Shown one piece after another: positions 15,697-23,513 of a stretch of 64,000 nucleotides of DNA; position 1 is the first letter of the stretch, and the number at the start of each line of letters is the position of its first letter. The stretch spans positions 62,001 through 126,000 of the forward strand of contig NZ_VTHK01000019.1 in NCBI RefSeq assembly GCF_009765355.1. Reading direction: 5' to 3'. Under the pieces are notes generated by a model. It saw nothing but the letters and a program-made list of their open reading frames with translations, made no database searches and was not told the origin of the DNA. The stretch comes from Amycolatopsis anabasis. Its GTDB lineage: Bacteria > Actinomycetota > Actinomycetes > Mycobacteriales > Pseudonocardiaceae. The position numbers were made by a program, and so were the translations under genes.

Positions 15697-15713
15697 AGAT
15701 ACCAGTGGTATCT
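15697..15713. promoter_or_regulatory. Perfect 17-base palindrome, candidate TetR-type operator
   Basis: AGATACCAGTGGTATCT consists of eight-base arms around a central G, in the 100-base divergent promoter of the SDR at 14856 and the gene at 15775. Related GATACC/GGTATC half-sites occur upstream of the TetR gene at 19833, which suggests one regulator for both loci. This link is inference. Confidence 0.55.
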
Positions 15714-15774
15714 GTTACCTGTCAGTACTATCCGGCCCAGGACACCGCGGTGTCAACCGGGAGAAGGAGCGCTC

Positions 15775-16941
15775 ATGGCATCCGATCACGACCTCGTGCT
15801 CTTCGGCGCCACCGGGTTCACCGGCGCGCTGACCGCCGAATACCTCGCCCGCAACGCGCCCTCGACCTGCCGGTGGGCGCTGGCGGGCCGCAACCGGGCC
15901 AAGCTGGAGGCGCTGCGCACCCGGCTGGCCGGGATCAATCCGAACCTCGCCGAGCTGCCGCTGCTGCACGCCGACGTCACCGATCCCGGTTCGCTGCGCG
16001 AGGTCGCCGGTGCGGCGAAGGTCGTGGTCACCACCGTCGGCCCGTACAGCCTCTACGGCGAACCGCTGGTGGCCGCGTGCGCGGAGACCGGCGCCGCCTA
16101 TCTCGACCTGTGCGGCGAACCAGAGTTCGTGGACCGGATGTACCTGCGCCACAACGCCCGGGCGCGGGAGAGCGGCGCGCGGCTCGTGCACGCCTGCGGC
16201 TTCGACTCGATTCCCTACGACCTCGGCGTGTTCTACACGGTCAAGCAGCTGCCCAAGGACGTGCCGCTGCGGGTCCGGGGCCAGGTGCGGGTGGCGGGCC
16301 AGTTCTCCGGCGGCACGTTCTCCTCCGCGCTGGCCGCCGCGGCCCGCCCGGTGGCCATGGTGCGGGCCGCGAAGGAACGCTCCCGAACCGAGCCGCGTCC
16401 GGCGGGCCGGAAGGTCCACGTCCCGCTCGGCAAACCGCACCGCGACCCGGACACCGGGCACTGGCTCGTCCCGCTGCCGACGATCGACCCGCAGGTCGTG
16501 GGCCGCTCGGCCGCGGCGATCGATGCCTACGGGCCGGACTTCACCTACACCCACTACGCCGCGGTCAAACGCCTGGCGACCATCGCGGCCGGTGCGGCCG
16601 GGCTGGGCCTGGTCGCCGTGCTCGCGCAGATCCCGCCGGTCCGCGACGCGCTGTCGAAGATCCGGAAACCGGGCGACGGGCCCAGCGAGGAACGGCGGGC
16701 GAAGTCCTGGTTCAAGGTCCGGTTCCTCGGCGAGGGCGGCGGGAAGCGCGTGGTCACCGAGGTCGCCGGGGGCGATCCGGGGTACGGCGAGACCGCGAAG
16801 ATGCTCGGCGAATCCGCGTTGTGCCTCGCCTTCGACGACGTGCCCGCGACCTCGGGGCAGGTCACCCCCGCCGCGGCGATGGGCGACGCGCTGCTCGCCC
16901 GGCTGGTCGACGCGGGCATCGTGTTCCGCCTGGTGCGCTGA
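15775..16941 (+). CDS. Saccharopine dehydrogenase-like protein, trans-acting enoyl reductase family
   Basis: A 388-residue protein with an N-terminal NAD(P)-binding Rossmann fold (VLFGATGFTGALTAEYLAR, residues about 8-26) and the pattern of the actinobacterial family that includes the mycobacterial trans-acting enoyl reductase of phthiocerol lipid synthesis: TVGPYSLYGEPLVAACAETG, YLDLCGEPEF, HACGFDSIPYDLGV and a hydrophobic stretch near residues 268-285. No polyketide synthase is nearby, so a role in membrane-lipid or small-molecule reduction is more likely than a PKS partner. It is divergent from an SDR gene and ends before a long repeat-filled gap. Confidence 0.82.
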   Translation: MASDHDLVLFGATGFTGALTAEYLARNAPSTCRWALAGRNRAKLEALRTRLAGINPNLAELPLLHADVTDPGSLREVAGAAKVVVTTVGPYSLYGEPLVAACAETGAAYLDLCGEPEFVDRMYLRHNARARESGARLVHACGFDSIPYDLGVFYTVKQLPKDVPLRVRGQVRVAGQFSGGTFSSALAAAARPVAMVRAAKERSRTEPRPAGRKVHVPLGKPHRDPDTGHWLVPLPTIDPQVVGRSAAAIDAYGPDFTYTHYAAVKRLATIAAGAAGLGLVAVLAQIPPVRDALSKIRKPGDGPSEERRAKSWFKVRFLGEGGGKRVVTEVAGGDPGYGETAKMLGESALCLAFDDVPATSGQVTPAAAMGDALLARLVDAGIVFRLVR

Positions 16942-17374
16942 TCGGCAATAGGAGACCTTCCCCCTGGGGTCGTGAGGGTTCCGACCGGTTCTAACCGGCC
17001 TGACCACTCACGACCCCCAGACTTGGTTCCCATACAAGAGACGGTGACCGGTCTGGGCGTGCAGGCGCCAGCGGGAACCCCGCCCGCGGCGAGTCCCTCG
17101 TTCCGGTCGCGCGTGTTCCCCGTTCCGGTAGCCCGAGTTCCCCGTTCCGGTACCCGGAGGACACCACTGTGGCTTTCGGGGCGTTGAAGGTACCGAATGT
17201 CGCATTGGGCAACCTCCGAGCACCACCACCGGCGCGGTGTCGCACTTTGTCGGCCAAGTGCGGCTCATCGAACGGAAACGCCAAGTCACCAGTAGGCGAC
17301 CAAATGAGAGCCCGCTCTAACCGGCCCAAACGCTCACGCCCCCCAGCACCCGGCTCCCTTGCGCAAGAAGGTAG
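16942..17374. repeat. Gene-free 433-base region filled with palindromic repeats
   Basis: This gap between two convergent genes holds at least three repeat copies. At 16964-17030 is an inverted repeat with arms GGGGTCGTGAG and CTCACGACCCC around CCGGTTCTAACCGG, near-identical to the one at 6180. At about 17167-17215 is the TGGCTTTCGGGGCGTTGAAG type element, and at about 17305-17360 a worn copy of the first type (CTCTAACCGGCCCAAACGCT). Between 17100 and 17160 there are tandem GTTCCCCGTTCCGGTA-like units. Open frames here are short and have no coding pattern, so I see no gene. Confidence 0.75.
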
Positions 17375-18241
17375 CTAGGGCTCTTTCCGAGCCTGATCGG
17401 CGACCCGGCGCTCGTAGTCCGCGCGCCCGGCGGGATCGACCGAGGTGAGCGCGCGGTTGTCCCCGATCAGGTTGCGGCCCAGGCTCATCACCGGCTCGGG
17501 AACGATCGCGGCCAGCAGGTCCCAGCCCGCCAGGAAACCCGGCACCGGGATCTCCGCCCGGCGCGTCCGGCAGCTGCGCACCACCGCCGCCGCGATGTCC
17601 TCCGGATCGACCGTGGGCATGCCCTTGCCGAGCGGCACCCCGGACGCCAGCCCGGTGCGCACGGCACTGGGCAGCACCGCGCTCACGCTCACCCCGGTGC
17701 CCGCGTACTCGCGGCGCACCGCGGCGGTCAGCCCGACCGCGGCGAACTTGCTCGCGTTGTACACGGCCATCCCGGGAATCGGGATCTTCCCGGCCATCGA
17801 GGCGATGTTCACGACGTGCCCGCGCCCGCGCGCGATCATGCCCGGCAGCACCAGCCGCAGGCCGTGGATCAGGCCCCAGACGTTGACGTCCAGCGTGGTG
17901 GCGCTCAGCGCGTCCGGCTCCTCCAGGAACCCGCCCAGCGGCATCACGCCCGCGTTGTTCACCAGCACGTCGATCCGGCCGAACTCCCCGAGCACCGCGT
18001 CGGCGAACCCTCCGAACGACTCGCGGTCCCGCACGTCCAGCGGATACGCCCGCGCCGCGGTGCCGATGGACTTCGCCGCCTCCTCGGCCACCGCCACGTC
18101 CAGGTCGCCGAGGGCGACGGTCGCGCCGCGGGCGGCGAAGGCCTCGGCGGTGGCGCGCCCGATGCCCCGGCCGCCCCCGGTCACCGCCACGACCGCGCCG
18201 TCCAGTTCGATGGCCGGGTACCTGCCGCGGAAGAGTGCCAT
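17375..18241 (-). CDS. SDR-family oxidoreductase coupled to flavin monooxygenase
   Basis: A 288-residue short-chain dehydrogenase: cofactor motif TGGGRGIGRATAEAF (about residues 21-35), NNAGVMPLGGF, NIASMAGKIPIPG and YNASK. The C-terminal part (IPVPGFLAGWDLLAAIVPEP) resembles SDRs that pair with Baeyer-Villiger-type monooxygenases in mycobacteria and relatives. Its ATG overlaps the monooxygenase stop codon by one base (TAATG), so the two are translated together. It probably oxidises an alcohol to the ketone the monooxygenase attacks, or reduces its product; the substrate is unknown. Confidence 0.86.
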   Translation of the reverse strand: MALFRGRYPAIELDGAVVAVTGGGRGIGRATAEAFAARGATVALGDLDVAVAEEAAKSIGTAARAYPLDVRDRESFGGFADAVLGEFGRIDVLVNNAGVMPLGGFLEEPDALSATTLDVNVWGLIHGLRLVLPGMIARGRGHVVNIASMAGKIPIPGMAVYNASKFAAVGLTAAVRREYAGTGVSVSAVLPSAVRTGLASGVPLGKGMPTVDPEDIAAAVVRSCRTRRAEIPVPGFLAGWDLLAAIVPEPVMSLGRNLIGDNRALTSVDPAGRADYERRVADQARKEP

Positions 18242-19725
18242 TACGACGCCGTCCTTTCGAGTTCCGCGTGCGCGTGCACGGTGTAGTCGGCGGGATCGAA
18301 CGCGCTGATCCTCGCGCGCATCCGGCCGGTCGACCAGGGCCAGCTGAAACTGTTGCGGCCGTTGGCATCCAGGTAGTAACTCGAGCAACCGCCGGAGTTG
18401 TACACGGTTCGCGGCAGCGCGCGCTGCACCTCGTCGTTGAAGGCGCGCTGCACCTCGGGGCGGACTTCGACCGCTGCCCAGCCGCGCGCCAGGATCTGGC
18501 GCACCGCGTCGATCGTGTAGGCGAGCTGGGCCTCCAGGATCATGAACGCCGAGGAGTGCCCGGTGCCCAGGCTCGGGCCGAGCAGCAGGAAGGCGTTCGG
18601 GAAGCCGGTGACCGTGGTGCCCAGGTACGCCTGCGGGCTCCCCTGCCAGTGGTCGTCGAGGCTGCGCCCGGCCGCGTCGAAGACCTTGCTCGCCACCGGC
18701 ATGTCGAGGATGTGGAAACCGGTGCCGAAGATGATCGCGTCCACTTCGGACTCCCGCCCGTCGGCGCCGACCACCCGGCTGCCCCGGATCTCGCGCACGG
18801 CCGTCGTGTGTACGTCCACATTGGACTTCGTGAGCGAGCGGTAGTAGGTGTTCGACATCAGCAGGCGCTTGCAGCCGAGGGTGTAGTCCGGGGTCAGCGC
18901 GCGGCGCAGGTCCGGATCGCGCACGGTCAGCCGGAGGTGGGCCAGGCCGATCCGCTGCACCTGGCGCAGGATCCACGGGTGCCGGAAGCCGACGCCGAGC
19001 GCCTCCATCCCGGCGTATTCGGCGGCGCGCAGGGCGCGTTGCGCGGCGGGGAACCGCCGCAGCAGCCAGCGTTCGGCGCGCGGGACGTAGTGGTCGGGTT
19101 TGGGCAGCACCCACTGCGCGGTGCGCTGGAACAGGTGCAGCCGGCCGACGGCGGGCTGGATCTCCGGCACGAACTGCACGGCCGAGGCGCCGGTGCCGAC
19201 CACGGCCACGCGTTTGCCGGTGAGGTCGTAGTCGTGGTTCCAGCGGGAGGAGTGGAACACCTCGCCGGGGAACTCGGCGAGCCCGGGCAGGTCGGGAATC
19301 TTCGGTTCGTGCCACGGCCCGGTCCCGGCGATCACGATCCGCGCGGTGAACTCGCCCCGGGTGGTGCGGAGTTCCCACAGTTTCCGGCGGTCGTTCCACT
19401 GCGCGCGGGTGACCTCGGCGCCGAACCGCAGATGCGGGGTGACCCCGTGGCGTTCCGCGGTCGCGCGCAGGTAGGCGCGGATCTCCGGCTGCTTCGCGAA
19501 CGCGCGGGTCCATTCCGGGTTCGGCGCGAACGAGTACGAGTACAGCGCCGACGGCACGTCGCAGGCGCAGCCGGGATACGAGTTGTCGCGCCAGGTGCCG
19601 CCCGGTTCGGCGGCCTTCTCCAGCACGGCGAAGTCGGTGATCCCGGCCTGGCGCAGGCGGATCGCGGCGCCGATGCCGGAGGCGCCCGCCCCGATGACGA
19701 GGACCGCGAAGTGTTCGGTAGCCAT
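18241..19725 (-). CDS. FAD-dependent Baeyer-Villiger-type monooxygenase
   Basis: A 494-residue flavoprotein. The FAD motif GAGASGIGAA (residues about 12-21), the Baeyer-Villiger fingerprint FPGEVFHSSRWNHD (FxGxxxHxxxW-type) and the NADPH motif VVGTGASAVQ are all present in the right order, followed by the second marker ATG-like FGTGFHILDMP. These enzymes insert oxygen next to a ketone or hydroxylate hydrophobic substrates. It is the first gene of a two-gene operon with the SDR, and is divergent from a TetR gene across 107 bases containing a palindrome at 19790-19803, so TetR repression is likely. Confidence 0.9.
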   Translation of the reverse strand: MATEHFAVLVIGAGASGIGAAIRLRQAGITDFAVLEKAAEPGGTWRDNSYPGCACDVPSALYSYSFAPNPEWTRAFAKQPEIRAYLRATAERHGVTPHLRFGAEVTRAQWNDRRKLWELRTTRGEFTARIVIAGTGPWHEPKIPDLPGLAEFPGEVFHSSRWNHDYDLTGKRVAVVGTGASAVQFVPEIQPAVGRLHLFQRTAQWVLPKPDHYVPRAERWLLRRFPAAQRALRAAEYAGMEALGVGFRHPWILRQVQRIGLAHLRLTVRDPDLRRALTPDYTLGCKRLLMSNTYYRSLTKSNVDVHTTAVREIRGSRVVGADGRESEVDAIIFGTGFHILDMPVASKVFDAAGRSLDDHWQGSPQAYLGTTVTGFPNAFLLLGPSLGTGHSSAFMILEAQLAYTIDAVRQILARGWAAVEVRPEVQRAFNDEVQRALPRTVYNSGGCSSYYLDANGRNSFSWPWSTGRMRARISAFDPADYTVHAHAELERTAS

Positions 19726-19789
19726 GTTTCGAAGACTAGCAGTATCTCAGTACCGACGGTAGGTGTAACGTAGCACCAGAAAGACCGGC

Positions 19790-19803
19790 GGTATCCCGAT
19801 ACC
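19790..19803. promoter_or_regulatory. Palindrome in the monooxygenase/TetR divergent promoter
   Basis: GGTATCCCGATACC has six-base arms with a two-base centre and lies 30 bases before the TetR start codon. A second related stretch, AGTATCTCAGTACC, lies near 19740-19753. Both share half-site words with the palindrome at 15697-15713. The position fits autoregulation by the TetR protein. Confidence 0.5.
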
Positions 19804-19832
19804 GGAGGCGCCGTCCGCATAGAGTGGTCGCC

Positions 19833-20429
19833 ATGGCCAGACTCACCCGTGCCGAAAGCCAGGCCCGCACCCGCGAGCAACTCGTCGCGACGGCCAAGGA
19901 ACTGTTCCTGCGCGACGGCTACTCCGTGACGTCCCTGGAGAAGGTGGCCGACGAGGCCGGGTACTCCAAGGGCGCGGTTTACTCCAACTTCCGCAACAAG
20001 GACGAGCTGTGCCTGGCCGTGCTCGACCGCATCCACGACGAGCAGGCGGCGATGATGGCCGAATCGCTCACCGGCGCCGAGGGGATGGACGGGCTGCTGG
20101 CCGCCTTCCAGTCCTGGGCGGAACGCAGCATCGGCGACGAGGCGTGGACCGCGCTGGAGGTCGAGTTCGCCACCAACGCCCGGCACGATCCGCACGTCCG
20201 GCACGAGCTGGCCACCCGGGACAAGGCGATCCGGGACCTGATCGCCGGGCTGGTGACCTCCTACGCCGAGCAGTTCTCCCTCGAGCTCCCGATGTCCCCG
20301 CAGGACCTGGCGACCGCGCTGCTCAGCCTCGGCATCGGCCTCGGCGTGCAGCGGGCCATCGACCCGAGCATCCCGGTCAACGTCCTCCCGGACGTCATCC
20401 GCCTCTTCGCCCGCCCGACCCGGAACTGA
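19833..20429 (+). CDS. TetR-family transcriptional regulator
   Basis: A 198-residue TetR repressor. The N-terminal helix-turn-helix is at residues about 10-56 (TREQLVATAKELFLRDGYSV, then GYSKGAVYSNFRNKDELCLA), followed by an all-helical ligand domain. The ATG at 19833 is preferred to the GTG three codons upstream because TetR proteins usually start just before such a basic RLTRAESQARTREQ stretch. It is divergent from the monooxygenase/SDR operon, which it probably represses. Its stop codon lies inside the left arm of the hairpin at 20428-20455. Confidence 0.88.
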   Translation: MARLTRAESQARTREQLVATAKELFLRDGYSVTSLEKVADEAGYSKGAVYSNFRNKDELCLAVLDRIHDEQAAMMAESLTGAEGMDGLLAAFQSWAERSIGDEAWTALEVEFATNARHDPHVRHELATRDKAIRDLIAGLVTSYAEQFSLELPMSPQDLATALLSLGIGLGVQRAIDPSIPVNVLPDVIRLFARPTRN

Positions 20430-20455
20430 CCCGGAAGTGCGCGCGCTTCCGGGTC
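20428..20455. terminator. Bidirectional terminator-like hairpin between convergent genes
   Basis: Ten-base perfect arms GACCCGGAAG and CTTCCGGGTC enclose an eight-base GC loop. The hairpin occupies the whole space between the TetR and AMP-ligase stops and overlaps both stop codons. The core, ending in AAGTGCGCGC, resembles the 36-base palindrome at 55125-55160, which has the same position between convergent genes. There is no T-run, as usual in high-GC actinomycetes. Confidence 0.65.
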
Positions 20456-22001
20456 AGGCCGAGGCGGCGGCGCGGAGGGCGGCTTTGGCGATCTTGCCCG
20501 CCGGGGTGAGCGGCAACTCGGTCGCGATCTCCAGTTGCTTGGGCGCCTTGTAGTCGGCGAGGCGGGCCCGGCAGAAGTCGATCAGCTCCTCGGGGTCCGC
20601 GGTCTCGCCGGGTTTCAGCACCACGTAGTACCGCCCGATCTCGCCGAGCACCGGGTCCGGCACGCCGATCCCGGCGGCCATCGCGACCGCGGGATGCGCG
20701 GTCAGCACGTTCTCGACCTCCACCGGGTACACGTTGTACCCGCCCTGCAGGAACATCTCCTTCTTCCGCCCGCGCAGCACGAGGTGCCCGTCCGGTTCGA
20801 GCGCGACCATGTCGCCGGTGGCCAGCCAGCCGCCGGGCAGGAAGGTCTCGGCGCTCTCCTCGGGAAGATCCCAGTAACCCCGGGCGACCCCGGGGCCGCG
20901 GACGTGCAGTTCGCCCTCTCCCCCGGCGGTGACCTCGCGCCCCTCGAGGTCGACGACCCGCACTTCGACCCCGGCGACCGGGGTGCCGAGCGTGCGCGAA
21001 ACGGTGGCCAGATCGTCGCCGGGCGCGCTGAGCACGCAGCCGCCGGAAACCTCGGACAGGCCGTACAGGTTCGACAACCGCGCCCCGGGGAACCGCTCCG
21101 CCATCTGCACGCACAGCGCGGGATCGGCGTTCGAGCCGCCGACCAGCGCGATCCGCACCGAACTCACGTCCGTCCCGGCGAATTCCGGCCGCGCGAAGGC
21201 GAGCGTGAACATCGTCGGCACCCCGCCGAAAACGGTCACCCGGTGCTCGGCGATCGTCCGCACCGCCTCCGCCGGAACGAACGCGGGCAGCAGCACCACC
21301 GAACCGCGGGCCACCAGGGAAGCGGCGATCGTGCAGGTGATCCCGCCGACGTGGTTGAGCGGCATGGCCCCGATGAACACCTCGTCCGGCCCCATGTCCA
21401 GCCGTTCGGCCTGACCGCGCGCGGCGGCGAGCATGCTGCCGTGGGTGAGCACCGCGCCCTTCGGCCGCCCGGTGGTGCCGGAGGTGTAGAGGATGACCGC
21501 CGGGGTGTCCGGGCCGACGCCGGATTCGGCCGCGCGCAGGGCTTCGGCGTCCACCGGCGACTTGGCGAGTTCGTCGAACTCCGCGCCCAGGGTGATGACG
21601 TGCTCGACCGAGGGGACGCGGTCGCGGAAACCCGCGTAGAAGGCGGCGAAGTCGAAGTCCGGCAAGGCCGGGACGGTGACCACGGCCCGCGCCCCGGACT
21701 GGTTGAGCATGTATTCCAGCTCGGTCTCCCGGTAACGCGGGTTCAGGGTGACCACGACGAGGCCGATCCGGGTGGCGCCGAAGAACAGCGCGAGCCATTC
21801 CGGCTGGTTCGGCGCGGAAACCGCGATCCGGTCCCCCGGCCGGAGCCCGAGCCCCAGCAGACCGGACGCCACCCGGGCGCTCAGGCGCTCCATTTCCCCG
21901 AAAGTGCACGCACTTTCCGGGGTCAGGCGCAGGAACGGGCGGTCGCCGTCGGTGCGCGCGGCGGCGGCCAGTTCGCCGGGGAACGTCCCGGGGTCGGTCA
22001 T
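20454..22001 (-). CDS. Acyl-CoA synthetase (AMP-forming), FadD-like
   Basis: A 515-residue ANL-superfamily ligase activating a carboxylic acid with ATP and CoA. The P-loop motif YTSGTTGRPKGAVLTH (about residues 158-173), the adenine motif LYGLSEVSGG, the hinge TGDMVALEPDGHLVLRGRKK and the C-terminal Lys motif LTPAGKIAK are intact. The acid substrate is not clear; medium-chain or aromatic acids are possible. An odd feature is an imperfect inverted repeat at 21896-21922 inside the codons for ESACTFGEM. The ATG overlaps the PHP-gene stop by four bases; it is the last gene of a GntR/phosphoesterase/PHP/ligase operon. Confidence 0.88.
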   Translation of the reverse strand: MTDPGTFPGELAAAARTDGDRPFLRLTPESACTFGEMERLSARVASGLLGLGLRPGDRIAVSAPNQPEWLALFFGATRIGLVVVTLNPRYRETELEYMLNQSGARAVVTVPALPDFDFAAFYAGFRDRVPSVEHVITLGAEFDELAKSPVDAEALRAAESGVGPDTPAVILYTSGTTGRPKGAVLTHGSMLAAARGQAERLDMGPDEVFIGAMPLNHVGGITCTIAASLVARGSVVLLPAFVPAEAVRTIAEHRVTVFGGVPTMFTLAFARPEFAGTDVSSVRIALVGGSNADPALCVQMAERFPGARLSNLYGLSEVSGGCVLSAPGDDLATVSRTLGTPVAGVEVRVVDLEGREVTAGGEGELHVRGPGVARGYWDLPEESAETFLPGGWLATGDMVALEPDGHLVLRGRKKEMFLQGGYNVYPVEVENVLTAHPAVAMAAGIGVPDPVLGEIGRYYVVLKPGETADPEELIDFCRARLADYKAPKQLEIATELPLTPAGKIAKAALRAAASA

Positions 22002-23008
22002 CGATGTCTCCCTAACAGGTCCTCGGCGGTCAGCGTGTTGATCACCCGCTCGGCTTCGATACCGCATTCGGTGGCGCGCGCACAACCATAGGGCTGCCAG
22101 GCGAGCTGGCCCGGCGCGTGCGCGTCGGAGTCGATCGCGAACTCGCAGCCGAGTTCCGCGGCCAGGCGCAGCAGGCGGCGCGGCGGGTCGAGCCGCTCCG
22201 GCCGCGAGTTGATCTCCACGGCCACCCCGTTGTCCCGGCAGGCGGTGAAAACCCGTTCGGCGTCGAACTCCGATTCGGGACGCCCCTTGCCGGTCACCAA
22301 CCGGCCGGTGCAGTGCCCGAGCACGTCCACCCGCGGATTGGCCACCGCCGCGAGCATGCGCGCGGTCATCTCCGCGGCGGGCATGCGCAGCTTGGAATGC
22401 ACGCTCGCCACCACGAAATCCAGTTCCGCCAGCAGATCGTCGTCCTGGTCCAGGGCGCCGTCGTCGAGGATGTCCACCTCGATCCCGGTGAGGACGCGGA
22501 ACGGCGCGAGTTCGGCGTTGAGCCCGGCCACCACCTCGAGCTGGCGCCGCAGTCGCTCGGCGGACAACCCGTTCGCGACGGTCAGCCGCGGCGAATGGTC
22601 GGTGAGCACCATCCATTCGTGCCCGAGTTCCCGGGCCGCCTCGGCCATTTCGGCGATCGGGCTGCCGCCGTCGGACCAATCCGAATGCGTGTGGCAGTCA
22701 CCGCGCAGCGCGGCCCGCAACGCGCCGCCGTCGGGCAGTTCGGGGCTGCCGCGGTCGACGAGTTTCTTCAGGTATTCCGGTTCCCGCCCGGCGAGCACGT
22801 CGTCGATGACCGCCGCGGTGGCCTTGCCGATCCCGCTCAGCGCGGTCAGCGTGCCCGCGCGGGCGCGTTCGGCCAGTTCCCCCTCGGGCAGCGCGTCCAC
22901 CACCGACGCGGCCCGCCGGAACGCCCGCACGCGGTAGGTGGGCTCGCCCGCCCGTTCCAGCCGGAAGGCGATCTGGCGCAACGCTCGTGCCGGGTCCATA
23001 CGGCTCAT
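21998..23008 (-). CDS. PHP-domain protein with N-terminal helix-hairpin-helix (PolX C-terminal-like)
   Basis: A 336-residue protein built like the C-terminal part of PolX family X polymerases without the polymerase domain. Residues about 1-95 carry a helix-hairpin-helix DNA-binding region (TLTALSGIGKATAAVIDDVL), and about 100-335 form a PHP metal-dependent phosphoesterase domain: GDCHTHSDWSDGG, LTDHSPRL, GIEVDIL, ASVHSKL, LGHCTGR and AIDSDAHA supply the His/Asp/Glu ligands. It may trim 3' ends or hydrolyse histidinol-phosphate-like esters. Four-base overlaps join it to the phosphodiesterase gene before and the ligase gene after. Confidence 0.87.
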   Translation of the reverse strand: MSRMDPARALRQIAFRLERAGEPTYRVRAFRRAASVVDALPEGELAERARAGTLTALSGIGKATAAVIDDVLAGREPEYLKKLVDRGSPELPDGGALRAALRGDCHTHSDWSDGGSPIAEMAEAARELGHEWMVLTDHSPRLTVANGLSAERLRRQLEVVAGLNAELAPFRVLTGIEVDILDDGALDQDDDLLAELDFVVASVHSKLRMPAAEMTARMLAAVANPRVDVLGHCTGRLVTGKGRPESEFDAERVFTACRDNGVAVEINSRPERLDPPRRLLRLAAELGCEFAIDSDAHAPGQLAWQPYGCARATECGIEAERVINTLTAEDLLGRHR

Positions 23009-23511
23009 CTTTCGCGGTGTGGCAGGGCGTGCAACTCGACGCCGGTCAGTTTTCCCGCCTCGATCCGCGCGGTGAGGTACGTGTGGTCCGGCTGGCGGCG
23101 GCGGTCGGTCGGCGAACCGGGGTTGAGCAGCCGGAGCCCGTTCGGCGTCACGGTGTCCCAGGGGATGTGGCTGTGCCCGAAGACCAGCACGTCGGTGTCC
23201 GGGAAAGCGCGGTCGCAGCGCTGTTCCCGGCCCTTCGCGGCGCCGGTCTCGTGCACCACGGCCAGCCGGACGCCGTCGAGTTCGGCGGTGGCCACCTCGG
23301 GCAGCCGGGCACGCAGGTCCGGGCCGTCGTTGTTGCCGTACACCCCGATCACCCGCCGGGACCGGGCTTCGAGTTCGTCGAGCAGCGCGACCTCGACCCA
23401 GTCACCCGCGTGCACCACGACGTCGGCGGCCTCGGCCTGGTCCCAGACCTCGCCGGGCAGTGCGCGGGCCCGCTTGGGCAGATGCGTGTCCGCGATCAGC
23501 AACAAGCGCAT
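23005..23511 (-). CDS. Metallophosphoesterase, YfcE/MJ0936 family
   Basis: A 168-residue calcineurin-like phosphoesterase. All metal-binding motifs are visible: LIADTHLPKR (D-x-H), VVHAGDWV (GD), GVYGNNDG (GNND), VVHE and FGHSHIPWD (GHSH). Small members of this family are phosphodiesterases of unclear natural substrate. The ATG at 23511 lies two bases after the GntR stop, and its own stop overlaps the PHP-gene start. Co-transcription with another phosphoesterase (PHP) is notable, and a joint nucleic-acid or nucleotide role is possible. Confidence 0.88.
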   Translation of the reverse strand: MRLLLIADTHLPKRARALPGEVWDQAEAADVVVHAGDWVEVALLDELEARSRRVIGVYGNNDGPDLRARLPEVATAELDGVRLAVVHETGAAKGREQRCDRAFPDTDVLVFGHSHIPWDTVTPNGLRLLNPGSPTDRRRQPDHTYLTARIEAGKLTGVELHALPHRER

Positions 23512-23513
23512 GG

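Noticed and set aside
17040..17374. CRISPR-like array in the repeat-rich gap
   Set aside because: Repeats are palindromic, unequal and of different families, without regular spacers, and no cas gene is near.
17375..22001. Secondary-metabolite biosynthetic cluster
   Set aside because: Monooxygenase, SDR and AMP-ligase are present but there is no PKS, NRPS, terpene cyclase or RiPP gene in the window.
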